DNA of 64,000 nucleotides, taken from NCBI GenBank assembly GCA_023846275.1, contig CM043872.1:25405670-25469669 (forward strand), given 5' to 3'. The DNA is from Vanilla planifolia (Eukaryota; Streptophyta; Magnoliopsida; Asparagales; Orchidaceae). The position numbers and the translations under genes are program-made. A model generated the notes under the pieces. The model was not told the DNA's origin and made no database searches. It saw nothing but the letters and a program-made list of their open reading frames with translations. Of the stretch, positions 23,901 through 37,560 are shown in pieces; within the stretch, counting starts at the first letter, position 1; the number at the start of each line of letters is the position of its first letter.

Positions 23901-25330
23901 ATGAGTGCAATGAATGCGACGAAAAAAGTTAGTACAACCTCTTTCTTAAGAGGATTCAACAATACAATAATTCCAAATGTATCATACGATTTTATCTTGT
24001 TTTAGAGTAGCGTTGCATTCTGGTTCTTTTGAATTAAAAATCGTACTAAAAAATTTTGCATATTGTATTGTACGATGAGGAGATTACATATTATAATGAG
24101 AAGGAATGAATAATATTTCAATATAATTTTAGAATGATATTTGAAAGAGTATTTGCATATGCGTTCGATATAAGAAAATATATAGTTTTATGAAATATGA
24201 AAGAAAAAAAAGTAAAATAAAGTATATCGATTTTGAAAGTTTGAAAATGGAAATTAAATGTATATAGATAAATTCTTATGAAATATTTGTGTTGAAAATG
24301 AAAGGAATATATAAAGAAAATAAGAAAAAAATAAAATAAGCATAAAAAAAATAATAATGACATTAGTAAATTAAATTATTAAATTACTTTTAAATATTAC
24401 TATACAAAATAATGTGATTTGTTATGGATAGATTATATGATATAGACTAATTTTGCATATATTATAACATATGGTATAATATATTATTATTATGTTATTT
24501 TGTATGTATATTAGAATTATAAAAAATATAACATAAGAAAGAAAATTAGTTAAATAAAAAAAATTGAAAGAAATAAAAGGAGGGTTAAAAAGTTTATTGA
24601 TACATAAAAATTATAAGAAAAATGAATATAATATAGTTTTCTTTATAACCTTATCTTATATTTACTTAATACGATAAGATCACTTATTGCTATCTTAAGC
24701 ACATATATTAAGAGTCACAACTAAATAATGACTTCACTCTTACGAGTACAAGATATTTGGCAATGTCTTCAAACGCTCACTAATAGGCGAGAAGATCACT
24801 CTCAATATTATTAATACCTAGGTTGTGATTAGAGATATAATATGAGATGAAATGATATCTCATATAATAAGGATAGTAATCATATGAGAAAATCATGATC
24901 CTAACAAAATTAAAAAATAAAAAAAATAAATAAGAATATAAAAATAAGAATAATAAAAATGATATGATATAAGTATTACGATATATGAGTATATATATAA
25001 TTATTTTGTACTTTCATATCTTTTGCTAATGTCATTTATTATTCTTATTTACTAATTTTTTTTATTATCAATTGTTTTATTATTTGTAACTATAGTTTTT
25101 TAATTGAATATATCATATTTATGATTTATTTATATTATAAATTAAGATATAGATATCCATAAAATTAAAGATTCTTACTTGAGAACATATTCATTTTTTA
25201 CCTACACATATACTCATCAAAGTAGTTGTTAACTTCAAACCCGAACTTGCTAATGTTTAATGCCTTGGACTTGATATCAAAGCATTTTAATGTGCAAAAA
25301 TAGATATTTTTATAATCTCCGGGCAAACGG
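20924..25330. other. AT-rich intergenic DNA with decayed repeat traces
   Basis: There is no gene. At 21715-21800 a G/C-rich stretch with GGCCTGGCAAGCC and CGGGTTAGG resembles retroelement debris, and similar GGGTTGGGCTC wording recurs near 22990. Between about 22080 and 22500, phrases such as TCCAAATCT, GATCGAAC and GATGGCTC recur irregularly, giving a quasi-repetitive texture. From 24100 to 25200 the sequence is nearly pure AT. Confidence 0.5.
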
Positions 25331-25432
25331 TCGGCCCATTCAGCAGCCTAAAACCAAGTTTTGCTAATGGCGTTCGGTGACCAGTAATTCAAGTACGACC
25401 TCAGCTCTACGGTCCCTTCAGTCACCAAAGCG

Positions 25433-25631
25433 ATGCTATCCTACTACGCATCTGCATCTCCTCGTTCCTTCCCTTTGTACACCTGCTGCAGCACTCGGTC
25501 CTCTTTCAGCTTGCCCTCGCTGGTACCTGTGCCTGGTGTTTCTCGATATCGAATGCACACATCTCTCTCCTCGTCCCGCAGCAGACCTATGGCTCAACCA
25601 TTCCGGCATTTTCCCGCCTGTGCTGCGCTAG
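25433..25631 (+). CDS. Probable first exon (transit peptide) of the Rossmann-fold gene
   Basis: This is a GC-rich island in AT-rich DNA. The ATG at 25433 opens 66 codons rich in Ser, Arg, Pro and Ala and poor in acidic residues, which is chloroplast transit-peptide composition. The frame runs into a donor, CTAG|GTTAGG, at 25631/25632, leaving one G. The acceptor at 43332/43333 supplies GA, completing GGA (Gly67) and continuing in frame. No other GC-rich, transit-peptide-like exon with the right phase is visible nearer to exon 2. The link implies an intron of 17.7 kb. Alternative: an orphan exon or an independent short transcript, with the true exon 1 missed. Confidence 0.55.
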
Positions 25632-27379
25632 GTTAGGTTTTTAATGTCTCATCTGTTTCTTTTTGGAGAAATTATAAGCCTCCGAGGTCCATTCCTTGTC
25701 AATAACATTTCAGATTGCTATAGTTGTATGCAGCCAACCGTAAAGCCACCTTAATAATTATCAGCGACTATTAGACGCGTGAATTATTATGAAAATCATA
25801 GAAGAACTAACTCTCAATGAAAGGAGACATGATCACAGAGGTTGGAGTATCTTTAGTTATTATAAATGAATGTAGTAGGAGCTTGACTTGTCATTTTGGG
25901 AAACCATTAAACTATCGCGTTGATATAAAAATTGATACATGCATAATCCTGTTGACATCAGCAATCGGAACCTGGTTCCATCCTTTGCTAGTGTATCAGC
26001 CAAGTTTGCCAAGGGGTGCCTGGCAAAAACCCTCCAAGGATCAGAGGGCAAATACAGAACGATACTAATGTCAATTCCCTGAATTGAATTTTTAGGACTT
26101 ATGGTTGTGTTGAAAGGCAGAAGAAGGGAAGCTATGTTTTGAAGTAGAGGGGGAGTGTTTAAGTTTAGTTGCATGCATGAAGGATGGCTTAGGTCATTTT
26201 GCATGGTGCCCTGACAACCTTTTTATTGACAGTAATAGCTAACAGTTCATTGCCATGTAAAAGGAAGTTGTTGCTCACACGTTCATTGAGCTGCAGTGAT
26301 CTCCTGAAAAGTTAGTGTAGATCATTATATGGTAAGTCACCATTAGAGCCAACCGTGTGGGTTAGTTGGAGTGATTGTTGATAACAAAAATGCTAATTTA
26401 TGCAAGCGACGATTGTAATTATCAGAATAACAAAAACTGAAGTAAGTTATAGCTTGTTGTTTAAAGAATATAGATTGAGGTTGGTATCTAAGGTCATTGA
26501 TGATCTTGACGTCAGAAATTGGTTGATCTTATGTCAAAGGGTCATGTTGATTTGAGCATATGAATTATGTTTAGTAAGTCATTCTTTTTTCTCATGAATA
26601 AAATATGTGATGATTTGATGATGGGTGAAGTGGAACTTTGTGGGGAAACAAATAGGTTTTGACATGTTGATTTGTGAATATTTATTTATGGGATAATATT
26701 TTTTACTCTTGACACAAGTGGTTTTTGTTTTAATGCATAGTATATGATCAAGTGCATTTTTTTGATGTGATAGTTTTATACACCATTATTACTGTTTTTA
26801 TTTTAAGGTTGTTAGAATTGTTATGAGTATTTTATTATGGACAGACAGACTTATTGAGGTTATACACACAATCAGATGTCCAGTCTTAAAATTAGTTAAA
26901 AGGAAGGGAAGTTGAGCAAGAGACAAGTCACTTACTTTTTTAGTTAAGACATTCATTATACTAACATACAAACCTTTGTACTAATAGTACATATTGTATA
27001 TAGCACATAAGTTGCAAAATCATAGTATATGTTTACATGAAATGAAAAACTTAATACTAATGATACACAGTGTAGAATTCATAAGTTGTTGGATTATAAC
27101 ATATATGCAATGTACATTGTTTGAGCAATGAAAAAAAAAATTCTAAAACATGTTATGTTTGACATGATCGTAAACATTACAAATTAAAAATCCATCGAAA
27201 TATATAGCAAAACTTTATTCTTTGTTTCAAGGTTACAAGATAAGTCACCTTATTCATGAGGATGCCATTGGTAAGGTTAAGGTAATTTGAGTCCTAAGAT
27301 TATTAGATAAAGTAAGTATGACATTAGTTAGAAGCCATCAATAATTTACGTTCTTAAGAATCAATGGAGAGTCATTTTC

Positions 27380-28190
27380 GAACTTGGTGTTATCTATTAT
27401 TTATGTTACCTATGGCCATGCAAGTAAAAGGAACCGATGGTTGGGCCTCAAGGAGATCAATAATCATATGGAGCTCCCTTGGATTCTATGCAAAGACTTG
27501 AATGATATCAAATCAACTTCATGGGGAAGGGGAGGAACCTTGTATGATTTTTGGGAAATCCATGTTTTTTCTAACTTAAATGATTCTGAACTCGTGGATT
27601 TGGTAGTAGAAAGTTTGCGAATCATGTGGAGATGACTAATAACAAAGTTACCTAAAGTTTTATAGATTACTTGACCTAGGTATTAGTAACATTGAATGGA
27701 TAACCTTATTACTTGAGTTAGTGGCAAAAGTATTGCCTAAGTTCAATTTAGATCATTATATATTGATTGCATTCTAATTATTGAGTCTTACATTTGGTAG
27801 AAGGCCTTTTTGTTAGAAGTAATATAATGTACTCGAAAGACTTTCCAAACATATAAAAAAATGAAATTATCAAAGTTATTAAGGGGCTAGAGGAAGCAAT
27901 TTAAAATAGTTCTCAAAAATAACTCAGAGAGATGGAATTGGGAAGGCTTCAATTATATATGTGAATGGAAAGTGTTTTAATGAGTAAATTTACAAATTTT
28001 TAGGAAGATTTGAAACATAAAATATTAAAAAATCACTAGTGGGAATTGAAAAGGTGCTATCCTAATAGGAATTGTATTGGTTCTAAAAGCATAGACTGTT
28101 GAATAACCTTGGTAATAGGAATAGAAGATATTTCCATTTATTTATCTTGTGAGGATATGTGAAATGGATATGATTAATAATAAACATATT
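27380..28190 (+). mobile_element. Decayed LINE endonuclease fragment
   Basis: The frame from 27384 reads VTYGHASKRNRW then PWILCKDLNDI, which is the L1 endonuclease pattern (Y-G ... R..W ... PW+..GDFNDI) with GDFN worn to KDLN. Scattered further similarity runs on to about 28190 with many stops. No ends were found. Confidence 0.65.
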
Positions 28191-28980
28191 TAGGATCATG
28201 TACAAGAATGTTTCTATAATTTATATTTCTCAAAGTTTTCTTTATTGGAGGAATATCAACGAAATGATCCAACATAAGCTAGTCATGATGACCGAAATGC
28301 TCCCTCTTTTTCAGTTTTGCCATTCACAAGATAAGAGAGTGCCATCAATACTTGTTCTTTTTTTTTCTCTTTATGTACCATTTGGTTTATCACTAGTGAG
28401 GTTGATTGTGGGATATATTTTTTGACCTTTTTTCTTTTATGTGATGTACATGTCTTATTACATATTTTTGACATGGAATATTGACGAACAAAGTTATGTC
28501 TCTTTACTTCTCGATTTAGTGTTGGAGCAAGAATGATGTTTTGTTATTTCAAATGTATTATTGGAGAAATTAATTCTCTTCTACAATGTTAGTTAAAGGA
28601 TTAAGAAAACTAAAATAAAGATAACAAAAATGAGGTGGAGGGCTAGCCATGTAGGTAATCAACCTGCTTTTTTCAACTCTTTTCTCTAACCTTAACAAAC
28701 AAGATTGACAATCATAAGGGTTTTTTATTTTCCAAATTAGGATCATTGTAATCAACCCCCTTTTTTCAACTCTTTTCTCTAACCTTAACAAACAAGATTG
28801 ACAATCATAAGGCTTTTTTATTTTCCAAATTAGGATCATTGTAAAACTTTTTACCCTTTTTCCAATTGTAGTATCAAAATTTATAGATGCAATACTAGCT
28901 TTGGAAACTTCTATATGATACTAACTGTGAAGCTATTAGATGGTTGTTACATTCTTTTATATTGGTTTAGCCTAAGCAAT
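28190..28980 (+). repeat. Diverged repeat, copy X (related to 34990-35690)
   Basis: Shares ordered blocks with 34990-35690, for example AAATGATCCA, AGGTTGATTGTGG, AAGATTAAGAAAAC, AAGCTATTAGAT and CCAAGCAAT or CTAAGCAAT. The family is not identified and coding content is nil. Confidence 0.6.
28656..28841 (+). repeat. Tandem duplication, 93-bp unit
   Basis: TAATCAACC starts at 28656 and 28749. The two units, containing TTTTTTCAACTCTTTTCTC and AACAAACAAGATTGACAATC, are almost identical. The related sequence at 35460-35560 has only one unit, so the duplication is local and recent. Confidence 0.9.
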
Positions 28981-28983
28981 AAA

Positions 28984-31563
28984 TGGAGGATGGGCAGTAG
29001 GAATTTTTGTAGATAGATGTCAACCAATCTTTGATTCCAAATGATGGGGGATTTGAATTGTAATTTGAATGTGTGGATCACAATCTAACAAACTTCAAAT
29101 CACAAATCAGGTTATGTATATATATAGAGGAGAAATCATAGTTTTTAGGAAAAACTATGAAGCCAAAGATCTTCTTTCTCATTCAATAACGTAGTTTTAA
29201 ATAGATTAAAAAACAAAACCTAGGCTTTAGGGTTAAATGATCAAAATACCTTTCTTCATAAAATAATGAACAATATGAAAATGTGTAGAAATATTAAAAA
29301 CTCTTAAAAGTTTTGTAAATGATTTATTACAACCCATAATGATTTAGAAATATAATAAACTAAAAAGTAGTTTTATAAAATCTATTAAGATCAATTCAAT
29401 ATTATCTAATTGACATAGTCTGCCTTACATCAATCCACTCTACCAAGAGAGATTTTATCCAACAGAGATGTACTCTCAATAAATCTTTATCAAACTCAAT
29501 ATCAATCAATATGGATCATTCTCAGAAATCATGAATGTCAATTGGCCCGAATATATGGAATGTTAGATGATTCAACTGTGTATGTGTTTTTTTTAGTTTA
29601 TCTGGATGTCTAATCGTATAAAGGTCAACCAGATGAGTAGTTCCTTGCTCTTTAAGTTTATAAATGAAATTGATGGTTGCAAAGTGAATAAATATATTTT
29701 TCATATTAAAAGTTAGATTAAATTTTTATGCATAATAAAATCATAAGTAAAAAAAACATCTATATTTAATAGAGAAGCTAAAATTAAGGACTAGAAAATT
29801 TTTAAAGACAACAGAAAATTAGTTTTTTTTTATGACTCATTTTGTTTAGGCTTAAAAAAATCAGGCTTTGTTTTGTTAAGGTCGAAAAACTTAGGTTAAA
29901 AAATTGGTTCAATTTGAAATAGTGTAGACTCTGATGGATATATTTCAAAAGTTTTAGAAGTTCATATGCATATGAAAGTAATTTATCAATTTTCTTTTGG
30001 TTGACATCAATTGTGATTTGTAAATTTGATAATTTAGAATAATAACAATACTTGGTTAAGACATTAAGCTCTAACCAGAAACATCCAAGTATGACTAAGC
30101 ATAATAGAATTTAGGCATGACGTATTAAGTATTAGACTAAATATTATATGAGTAATGTTCATAATGGATAGAAGTAGAACATGTTGAAATAACTTTAATT
30201 TGAGTATTATCATATAAAGTGATTAAATATGATATATGACGTGGAATATGATTATTTACAAATTGCAACATTAACCATACAATATTCTTAAATATAAATT
30301 ATACAAATCATTAAAGAATTTTTTTGAGAGGCCATATTAAAAGACTTCAAGTCATACTCATGTGAATATCTAAGAGAAGGTATAACATAATCAATTAGTG
30401 AGATGTGTGAAGCCAAAGTTTGTTTGTGGGTATGAGTGTAATGAAATCTCAAATAGTTTTGAGATGATTGTCATAATAAAAGTTTAGGATATGGAATATA
30501 GGGATCAACATGTTTGAATGACAATTTTTTGTAGAATAATAATGAAATTGGCATAGATTTAGTAATCTAATTGTAAAAGTATGAATTTAAATTCAAAGTT
30601 TCAAAAACATATCTCATGTTTTCCTAATAAGTGGTGCAAAATTTGACTGTAATTCGATTAAAAAGCTTTGAAAACAGTTCTCAAAAAGAATTTGAAATAA
30701 GTTATATATTGGTTCAGTTTGACTCTTCTGGAAGTTCAGCTTAAGAAGAGCTTTGGTTAGGATGATGTTGTTTGATGTTGGGTCGCTTATGTGCTATGCA
30801 CGTGTCATTTAGTGCGGAGTTGGTTTGGTCGCTGGACTGGTTCTTTTTAGGCACAGGTTTAGTGCCATGGTTTTCAATGCGAAAACCTATTCTTAGTTTT
30901 AATGGCAAGAAAAACTACAATGGCAGTCATGGTTTGCGCAGATTGTGCAAGCAATTAGGAGCGATGAGAATGAGACAATGCAGTTGCGAGTGGTAACATG
31001 CACATGGGGCTAGGTTAGGGCTGAGGTTGTCGTAGGTGTGCATAGTTGGTTGTGGCAACTAATTGTGGTGTTGCGATGCCAATTATTGGTGGGTAGTGGA
31101 ACAGAACCCGAGGTCAATTCTTTTCTTTTAATTTGTTTTCCAAAGCAAGTTGATGGTGACAAAATTGATAACAACCAGAATAACTAATGGCGATAGAGGC
31201 ATCGGGGAAAGCAAAGTAGTTGACGAATAATCATTGTGATGGTTGAAATACAGCAAAGGAGGCTTTGGTACCAATTGCTGATGGAGGATGGGTTGGAGGA
31301 ATTCTTGTAGCTATATTTCAACTAATTTCTAATACCAAATGATTGATTATTCAAATCAATTTGGATATTTGAATTGCAACCCAAAAAACCCTATATTGCT
31401 AATTTCTAGAAAAAAATGCTAAGTCAATGATCTTTCTCATTCAATAATATGATTTTAAATAGATTATAAGACTAAACTTAGATTCAAAGGCAAAATGATA
31501 TAAATACTCAAAATGAAATAATAAAAAAAATAAAAGTATGCATAAATAATTAAAAACTCTTAA
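28984..31563 (-). mobile_element. Decayed minus-strand LTR retroelement with iMet-like primer site
   Basis: Direct repeats at 28984-~29308 and 31282-~31563 start TGGAGGATGGG and share CATTCAATAA, TTTTAAATAGATTA and TTAAAAACTCTTAA in the same order. Eight bases outside the right copy, on the minus strand, TGGTACCAAAGC (31262-31273) matches the usual tRNA-iMet primer site TGGTATCAGAGC at 10 of 12 positions. It therefore reads right to left with the 5' LTR at the right. The interior (about 2 kb) shows no protein domains, suggesting a non-autonomous or eroded element. Outer LTR borders and TSD are not resolved. Confidence 0.5.
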
Positions 31564-32400
31564 GGATATGTGCACGTCATTTTGAGGGTCCATTATTAGG
31601 CTTCTCGAGTTCTTCACTTTGCAACTCTTAATACTAATTCATAGGCCATACTCTTGTGATGTCTTCGTCATGATCATGAATTGTTTATAGCTTGATGTTA
31701 TCTATCTCATCTCTTCTTGATTTGAACCTTCTCTTCAAGGCTTCCTTAAGTTTGGGCTATCTTTGTCTTGTTCATCTAGAGTATACAACTTGATCCCCTC
31801 TTAGCCCCCCAAGCTTCTCTTAATACCTTTTCAACATTGGCCATAGCTCATCTTGACATTACATTTGCTCTCGAGGAATTCTTACCCTCCTCTTGATTGC
31901 TCCTTTGGGCTTGGCATACAGCCATTACAATCTTTCTAAAGGCCATAATTACTCAAATGACGCAAAAAACTCTTCTCGAAGTCTCATTTTTTCTTGAGTA
32001 AATCTTCCTTTCTCTCATGACCTTTTTAGGCTTGATTTGCAACCATTATGACTCTTTTGAAGTAGTAAATTTCCTGATATCAAAAGGTCCTCAAGTTTCT
32101 CTTGTCAACAAGTCTTGGATGTCGCTTGACCACCTCAAGCCCTTTTCTAGCTTAGAAGGTATGAGATTACCCCTTGAGTATTCTTTTGTTAGCCTTTGGC
32201 TGGGGGTTCGTAGAATTCTGGAGAACATGGATGGTTTCGAGGATAACATCTACATCTCGAGACTTAAAGCTAACCTGTTGACTTTATTGAGATCTCTTCT
32301 ACTATCAGGCAATTATTGTGCATTTATCAAGACATATCTATAGCCACTAAGGGTAATATAATTACCCCTCTACTTCTTAGCTTCTTTCATAACCGCATTT
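31563..32400 (+). repeat. Diverged repeat (related to 35900-36100)
   Basis: GGTATGAGATTACCCC at about 32158, then AGACATATCTATAG at 32329, pair with GGTTATGAGATTACCCCCTG near 35918 and AGACATATCTATAG near 36083. No coding capacity seen. Confidence 0.5.
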
Positions 32401-34989
32401 ATAAGTCTCAAATGATCTTTTAATGACATTTTTACAATTGTTCAAGTCTAATTAAATATTATATCTTCTAAAGCTTCCAAAATAACTTGATGCTTAAGTA
32501 TATGTTGGTAATGCATGTTTTTATTCTCATTCCCAATTCATGATAATTGACTTATGCATGATGCCTTTCTTGCCCATATTGACTTCTTTGTAATCAACAT
32601 TTCTGCCTTTGGTGTCTTTTGCTCAATTAGCTTCTTCATCATTAGTTTTTTCCTTGTCAGCTTTTCATATCTTGATAACTTCGATCTTGGCAATTCGATA
32701 ACAATATATTCTATGGAGATTTGCAATTTCTTTCCCCTCATGTGGGGGATTTCTTCTTACAACCAAATATTAACCATGATAGGAGTTGGTCTCTAAACTT
32801 GGGTTTAAGAATGATGACCTTTGGCTTGTGGCTCAAGTTGTTCACTCATACTTCTTTAGACATTGCAATGAAATTATCCTTCTTGCTGAGAGAATGATGT
32901 CTATATCACACATCTCTCTTGAGGGGAAATGAATTAATTGTGCAATATTTTATAAGATTCTCTTTCAAATGATGATTAAGTAAAACTTTTCTTCAATATT
33001 TGAATTTATTTCAAATTACCAAGGTTGCAAACATGTAAGGCAAAATAAATGAGACAAATTATATAAAGATTTTTATGTGTTTCAACTCAACCCAAGAGCC
33101 TACATCCACACTAAACCTTATAAGGTTGAGCACCACTAAAAATACTCCTTTGCAACTAGGTGGAGCAACCTAATACAACGTGGCATTTTCTTAACTAAGG
33201 CACAAACAATGTTCCACACTCACCAGCTTGGAGCTAAGGATATTTAGCAGCCTAGTGATGAGCCAAACACTCCACATTAAACGACTTGGAATTGGCCTAA
33301 ATAAGAAACCAAACAACAGAATCGATGCAAGGCACAAGTCTACTTAATTTTGACAAATATATGAATACAAGTATAATCATTAATATTTTAAAAGATGAAT
33401 TTACCAACAAACTCAATTGCACTAATGAGATAGTGTGAATAGATATTATGAGAAGGGATATTATTCAACATCTCTCTTCATGTGTTAGAACATCTGTTTG
33501 TTGAGTTAAACTTGAGCGCTCTTTCACTGAACTCCCTTAAATGGATTTGACGTGTAAAGCTCTTAGTTATTTGCAAAATGCTCGCTAAATGATTTCACAA
33601 TATATGCTAGAGCATTAGCCCTTTAATGATTCTTTCTTAGTTCTTCATCAATTAATTTTAGTTGTTGGAGAGGTTATGTAGGCAATAAAGCATAAAAAAT
33701 ACCTTCATACGGCTTATAATGTTCATATAATGGCTAAAACTAGCTGTTTAACACTCTTTGCTCCCCTATATATCGTATGTTATAGGAATATATTGTATGT
33801 TGTTTATATTTTATACTATATATATATATCATATGCTAATAAAAAATGTGTCACTCTTTTCTTGTTTTTTGGTGTTTCTCTTTAGTTAGTCTTGATTGAA
33901 TTTGGCATATGGCAAATCAGAACATGACGTGCTATGTGCAAGTCTTGAGTTTCTATAATTTTGTTAAAAGTTGTATATTTATTGTTAATTTTGTAATTAA
34001 TATACTATAGGTTACGAAGGTATGTATTATATGTTAACACTTTTTAAATATATAATATTTTGAAATATCTGTTTATTCAATATACATTACTTATTAAACA
34101 TATTATATGTTAATAAATAATGTACAACATGTTAAACTAGGGTTTCCCATGCATCACATAATACTTGGTTTGCTTGCCTACTTATTTGGCTCATTTGAAC
34201 GAAATATGGTGTACATTAAGAGTGATATATTATATGCAAGTTTCAAGTGCTAGCTAAAATACTTAAACCAATCGACTTTTTGTTTTTAGTTTACTTCAAA
34301 TTATGCTGGAGTTATTGTTTATTATAGGTAATGTATCATATATTTATTATAAATTTTGGCCAATTGAACCATGTTTTTCAAAGTTTAACTTTTAAAAGTT
34401 TTTTATATTTTTTTTACTCTTAAATGTTCTTTAAGATTTTTGCATATAAACCACTTAATTAAGCTTTAAAGCCATTTGTGCATTCAAAATTTTTTGTGTG
34501 TACGCAATTAAGGTAAACCTTTAGATGCCTATGTGAGGTGTAGTAAAGGCTCTTGACTTGACTCAGTAATTTGATTGCCAATTCTTTCATGTGCCTTAAG
34601 CAAATGTGAGGACCTTTGAAATGCATCTTGTATATAAGATCACCATGGTGGTAGCTTTTCTCCTTCTTGCTTTTAAGTGTAACCTGATTTGTCATTTTAG
34701 ATATTTCTTTAATTCACATCATGGTAGGTGATCCGCATATCTGTCTATGTTAATTAAGTTTATCTATAAAACATATTAAATAGAAATGTTAAATCACATA
34801 ATAAATACTTGAAGGGCTTGTTATCTTCTAAACAAGACATGTTAATTAGGGCTCATGGGATTCAATGCCTCTCCTTGAAAGTCAACATCTTGAATCTTTG
34901 GTCATACAATTTTTTTAATCTCTCCCCTTGAGGATTTGAAATTCTCCATTGTTGATTTAAGACCCTTTCTCTTAGTCCATAGATTTTGA

Positions 34990-36100
34990 AAATTACTTTG
35001 ATACTAAATATGATTCATAAATTGATGATGGGTTTTTATGTTTTTTATCTTGGTCGAACATAGCTTTTCTATCGGAGGAAAATCAGCAAAATGATCCATA
35101 TATATCCAAATAATCATGATCAACATGGTCTTCTTTGTTCTATGTTGCAACTCACAATGAAAGAGTGTCGGTGGCACTTCTTTCTTTCTTTCATCCATGC
35201 CTTCATTTGATTCATTACCAGTTAGGTTGATTGTGGTGGTATCCATCTTATCCTTCTTTCTTTTGTGAGGAGTATGTGTTTTACTTATTTTCAAAATGGA
35301 TTTCCAATGAAAAAGATTGTCTCCTTCTTGACCTATTTGTAGAGAGATGATATCTTATCTACTATTGGGGGAGATTCTTCTTCTTTTGTAAAATAAGACA
35401 GAAGATTAAGAAAACAAAGATAAAGATGAAAAATGAGATCAAATGGTGCTAGCGATGGCAGTAACTGACCTTCTTTTTAAGCTCTTGCTCTCTCTAAACC
35501 TAACAAATATGGTTAGCAGCCAAAGGTTTTTTCTATTCGATTAGTATTATTGTAAATTTTTTCCTTATTTCCAACCTTAGCCTTGGTATTTATAGATGAG
35601 TACCGGTTTTGGAATCTTCTAACTTGTTATGCCCTAGAAGCTATTAGATTATTTTGGTACATTCTATTACATCGGTTTTGTCCAAGCAATGCATTTTTTC
35701 TATGCATCTTGAGTATGCCTTTACACAATCCCCAAGGTGAAACTTCATAACTACAACACATGACATTTCAGGCACTTGCCTTCTTTTGAACTTTGTAGAT
35801 ATCCTCTCGTATAACTTGACACTACTTTTGTCATGCAAGTCTAGATATTCAATCTCACTCTCTTTGGTGCAGTTGTTTTCTTGCACCTCTTTGGTATCTA
35901 TGCTTGTCCCTTCGAGGTTATGAGATTACCCCCTGAAGGTTTCTCTTAGCTTTTGGTTGGTGTTTGTAATATTCTAGAGACTTTTGTTATCCACATCTTA
36001 GGACAATTTAGTATTGGGATTGTTGACTCTCTTGTGATATTTGCTTCTCTCAAGGCATTGTCACACACTTCTTGAGACATATCTATAGTTACCAATTGGT
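34990..36100 (+). repeat. Diverged repeat, copy Y, uninterrupted form
   Basis: Contains in one run the blocks that in copy X are split between 28190-28980 and 31563-32340. This suggests that the LTR-like element at 28984-31563 was inserted into copy X. The repeat family was not recognised. Confidence 0.5.
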
Positions 36101-36599
36101 TTCCTACCTAACCATCAATTCATGAATCTCAAATAAGCTCTTGATTATCATTGGTAGCATTCCATTATTTTCTACTTGTTTAGAAATCTTTATTAGAAGG
36201 ATTGGAGAGACAAGAAATAGCAGAGGGGCCAATATTGTGTTGATATCTTGGTTGTGCACGCAAGGCAATGACGACATTAGTGAAGTGCCTTTTCAAGCAT
36301 TGATGGTATTAGATTCTAGGATAGTTTACAAAGGACCTCTAAGCAAAGGAATTGACATATTTGAGGGCATTAATGGAGCATGTGAAACATTGGATGTGAG
36401 GATTGTTGGTAAAAGATATTGATATGCATGAAATAACATTGTTTGTTGCTAATGATGTCAATGGAAGGTGACGGCGAGGCAGCTACAAGGGGGTCTGGTG
36501 AGCAGTAATGGGGAGTAGCAGGTAAGGCAATTGGCAGCAATGTACAATGACTTAGATAATTTTTTTTTTACTAAAGTAAGGATTTGGCATTAAATTAGG

Positions 36600-37560
36600 G
36601 ATACACCCAATCCATAATCACAAAAGCTAGACATGAACTCAATGCTTGTAATATTGAACAAATAAAATCTTTAACCTTTATTCTACTACTATATCTTTGT
36701 ACCTTATTTAGTTACTAGCCTCATTTAATGCCAAATCACAAAACCTTAGACATGAATTGAAAACTCATACCTTCATATCCTTAAAAAACAATACCCTTAA
36801 CAACATATTTCCTAATTCCTAATTCCTTTTCCAATTTTTGACTTGAAATCAAAACTTGTTACACCAAATCGCTAGAAATCCCAAGATCTATCTAGATCTT
36901 AAGTCTTTAATTCATATTTCAATGTTCACTTTCTTGAATTATGTACCTCTAAGCAGTATAAATGAATTAAAAACTTGTACAACAAAATCCCTATATATCT
37001 CAACCCCTATTCTAATATGTATCTCTAATCCATATTTCATTGATCCTTATTTTGAATTCCCAAGAAAAACTTCTAAAACTTCAAACTTATATTCATTAAA
37101 AGCATTATCTTTTATCTATTCCTTCTTAAACTAACCCCTTCCTTTAATCTTTACTTGTAATGCCAAATCTCTAAAAAAATTGTTCTCTATTCCATTTTTT
37201 AGTAACCTTTTCTCTTGATCCCTAAAGTCAAAACCTTAGACTTGATCCAAAAATTTGTAACATCAAATCCTTAAAAAAACATAAACACTTTCCTAATCTA
37301 TAATCTCGAATCCGTATTTGACTAATTCTTAAAACCGTAATTATATACTCAATGATCATGATTTCAAATCAATAAAAACATATGCTTTAATCCTATTCCT
37401 TAATCTCTAACCTCATTTTTATTAACACCTTCCCTAAGAAATTGCTTTTAAAACCATGGAGAATTAAAATATCTTAACACACATTTCATAAAAATCCAAA
37501 CTTTTATCCTATTCATTAATTAATAAATCCTTTCTTTTAATCTCTAATCTTGAAGCCTAA
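36600..37560 (+). repeat. Quasi-periodic AATCCCTAA-like tract
   Basis: Words such as CCTTAGAC, AATCTCTAATC, CTAATTCCTAATTCC and AAATCCCT recur at irregular intervals for about 950 bases. The texture is like strongly decayed telomere-type (CCCTAAA) repeats, but no perfect heptamer array survives. Confidence 0.35.

Noticed and set aside
30772..30996. 74-codon frame as a small gene
   Set aside because: Lies inside the decayed LTR-like element. No domain, start context or splice structure.
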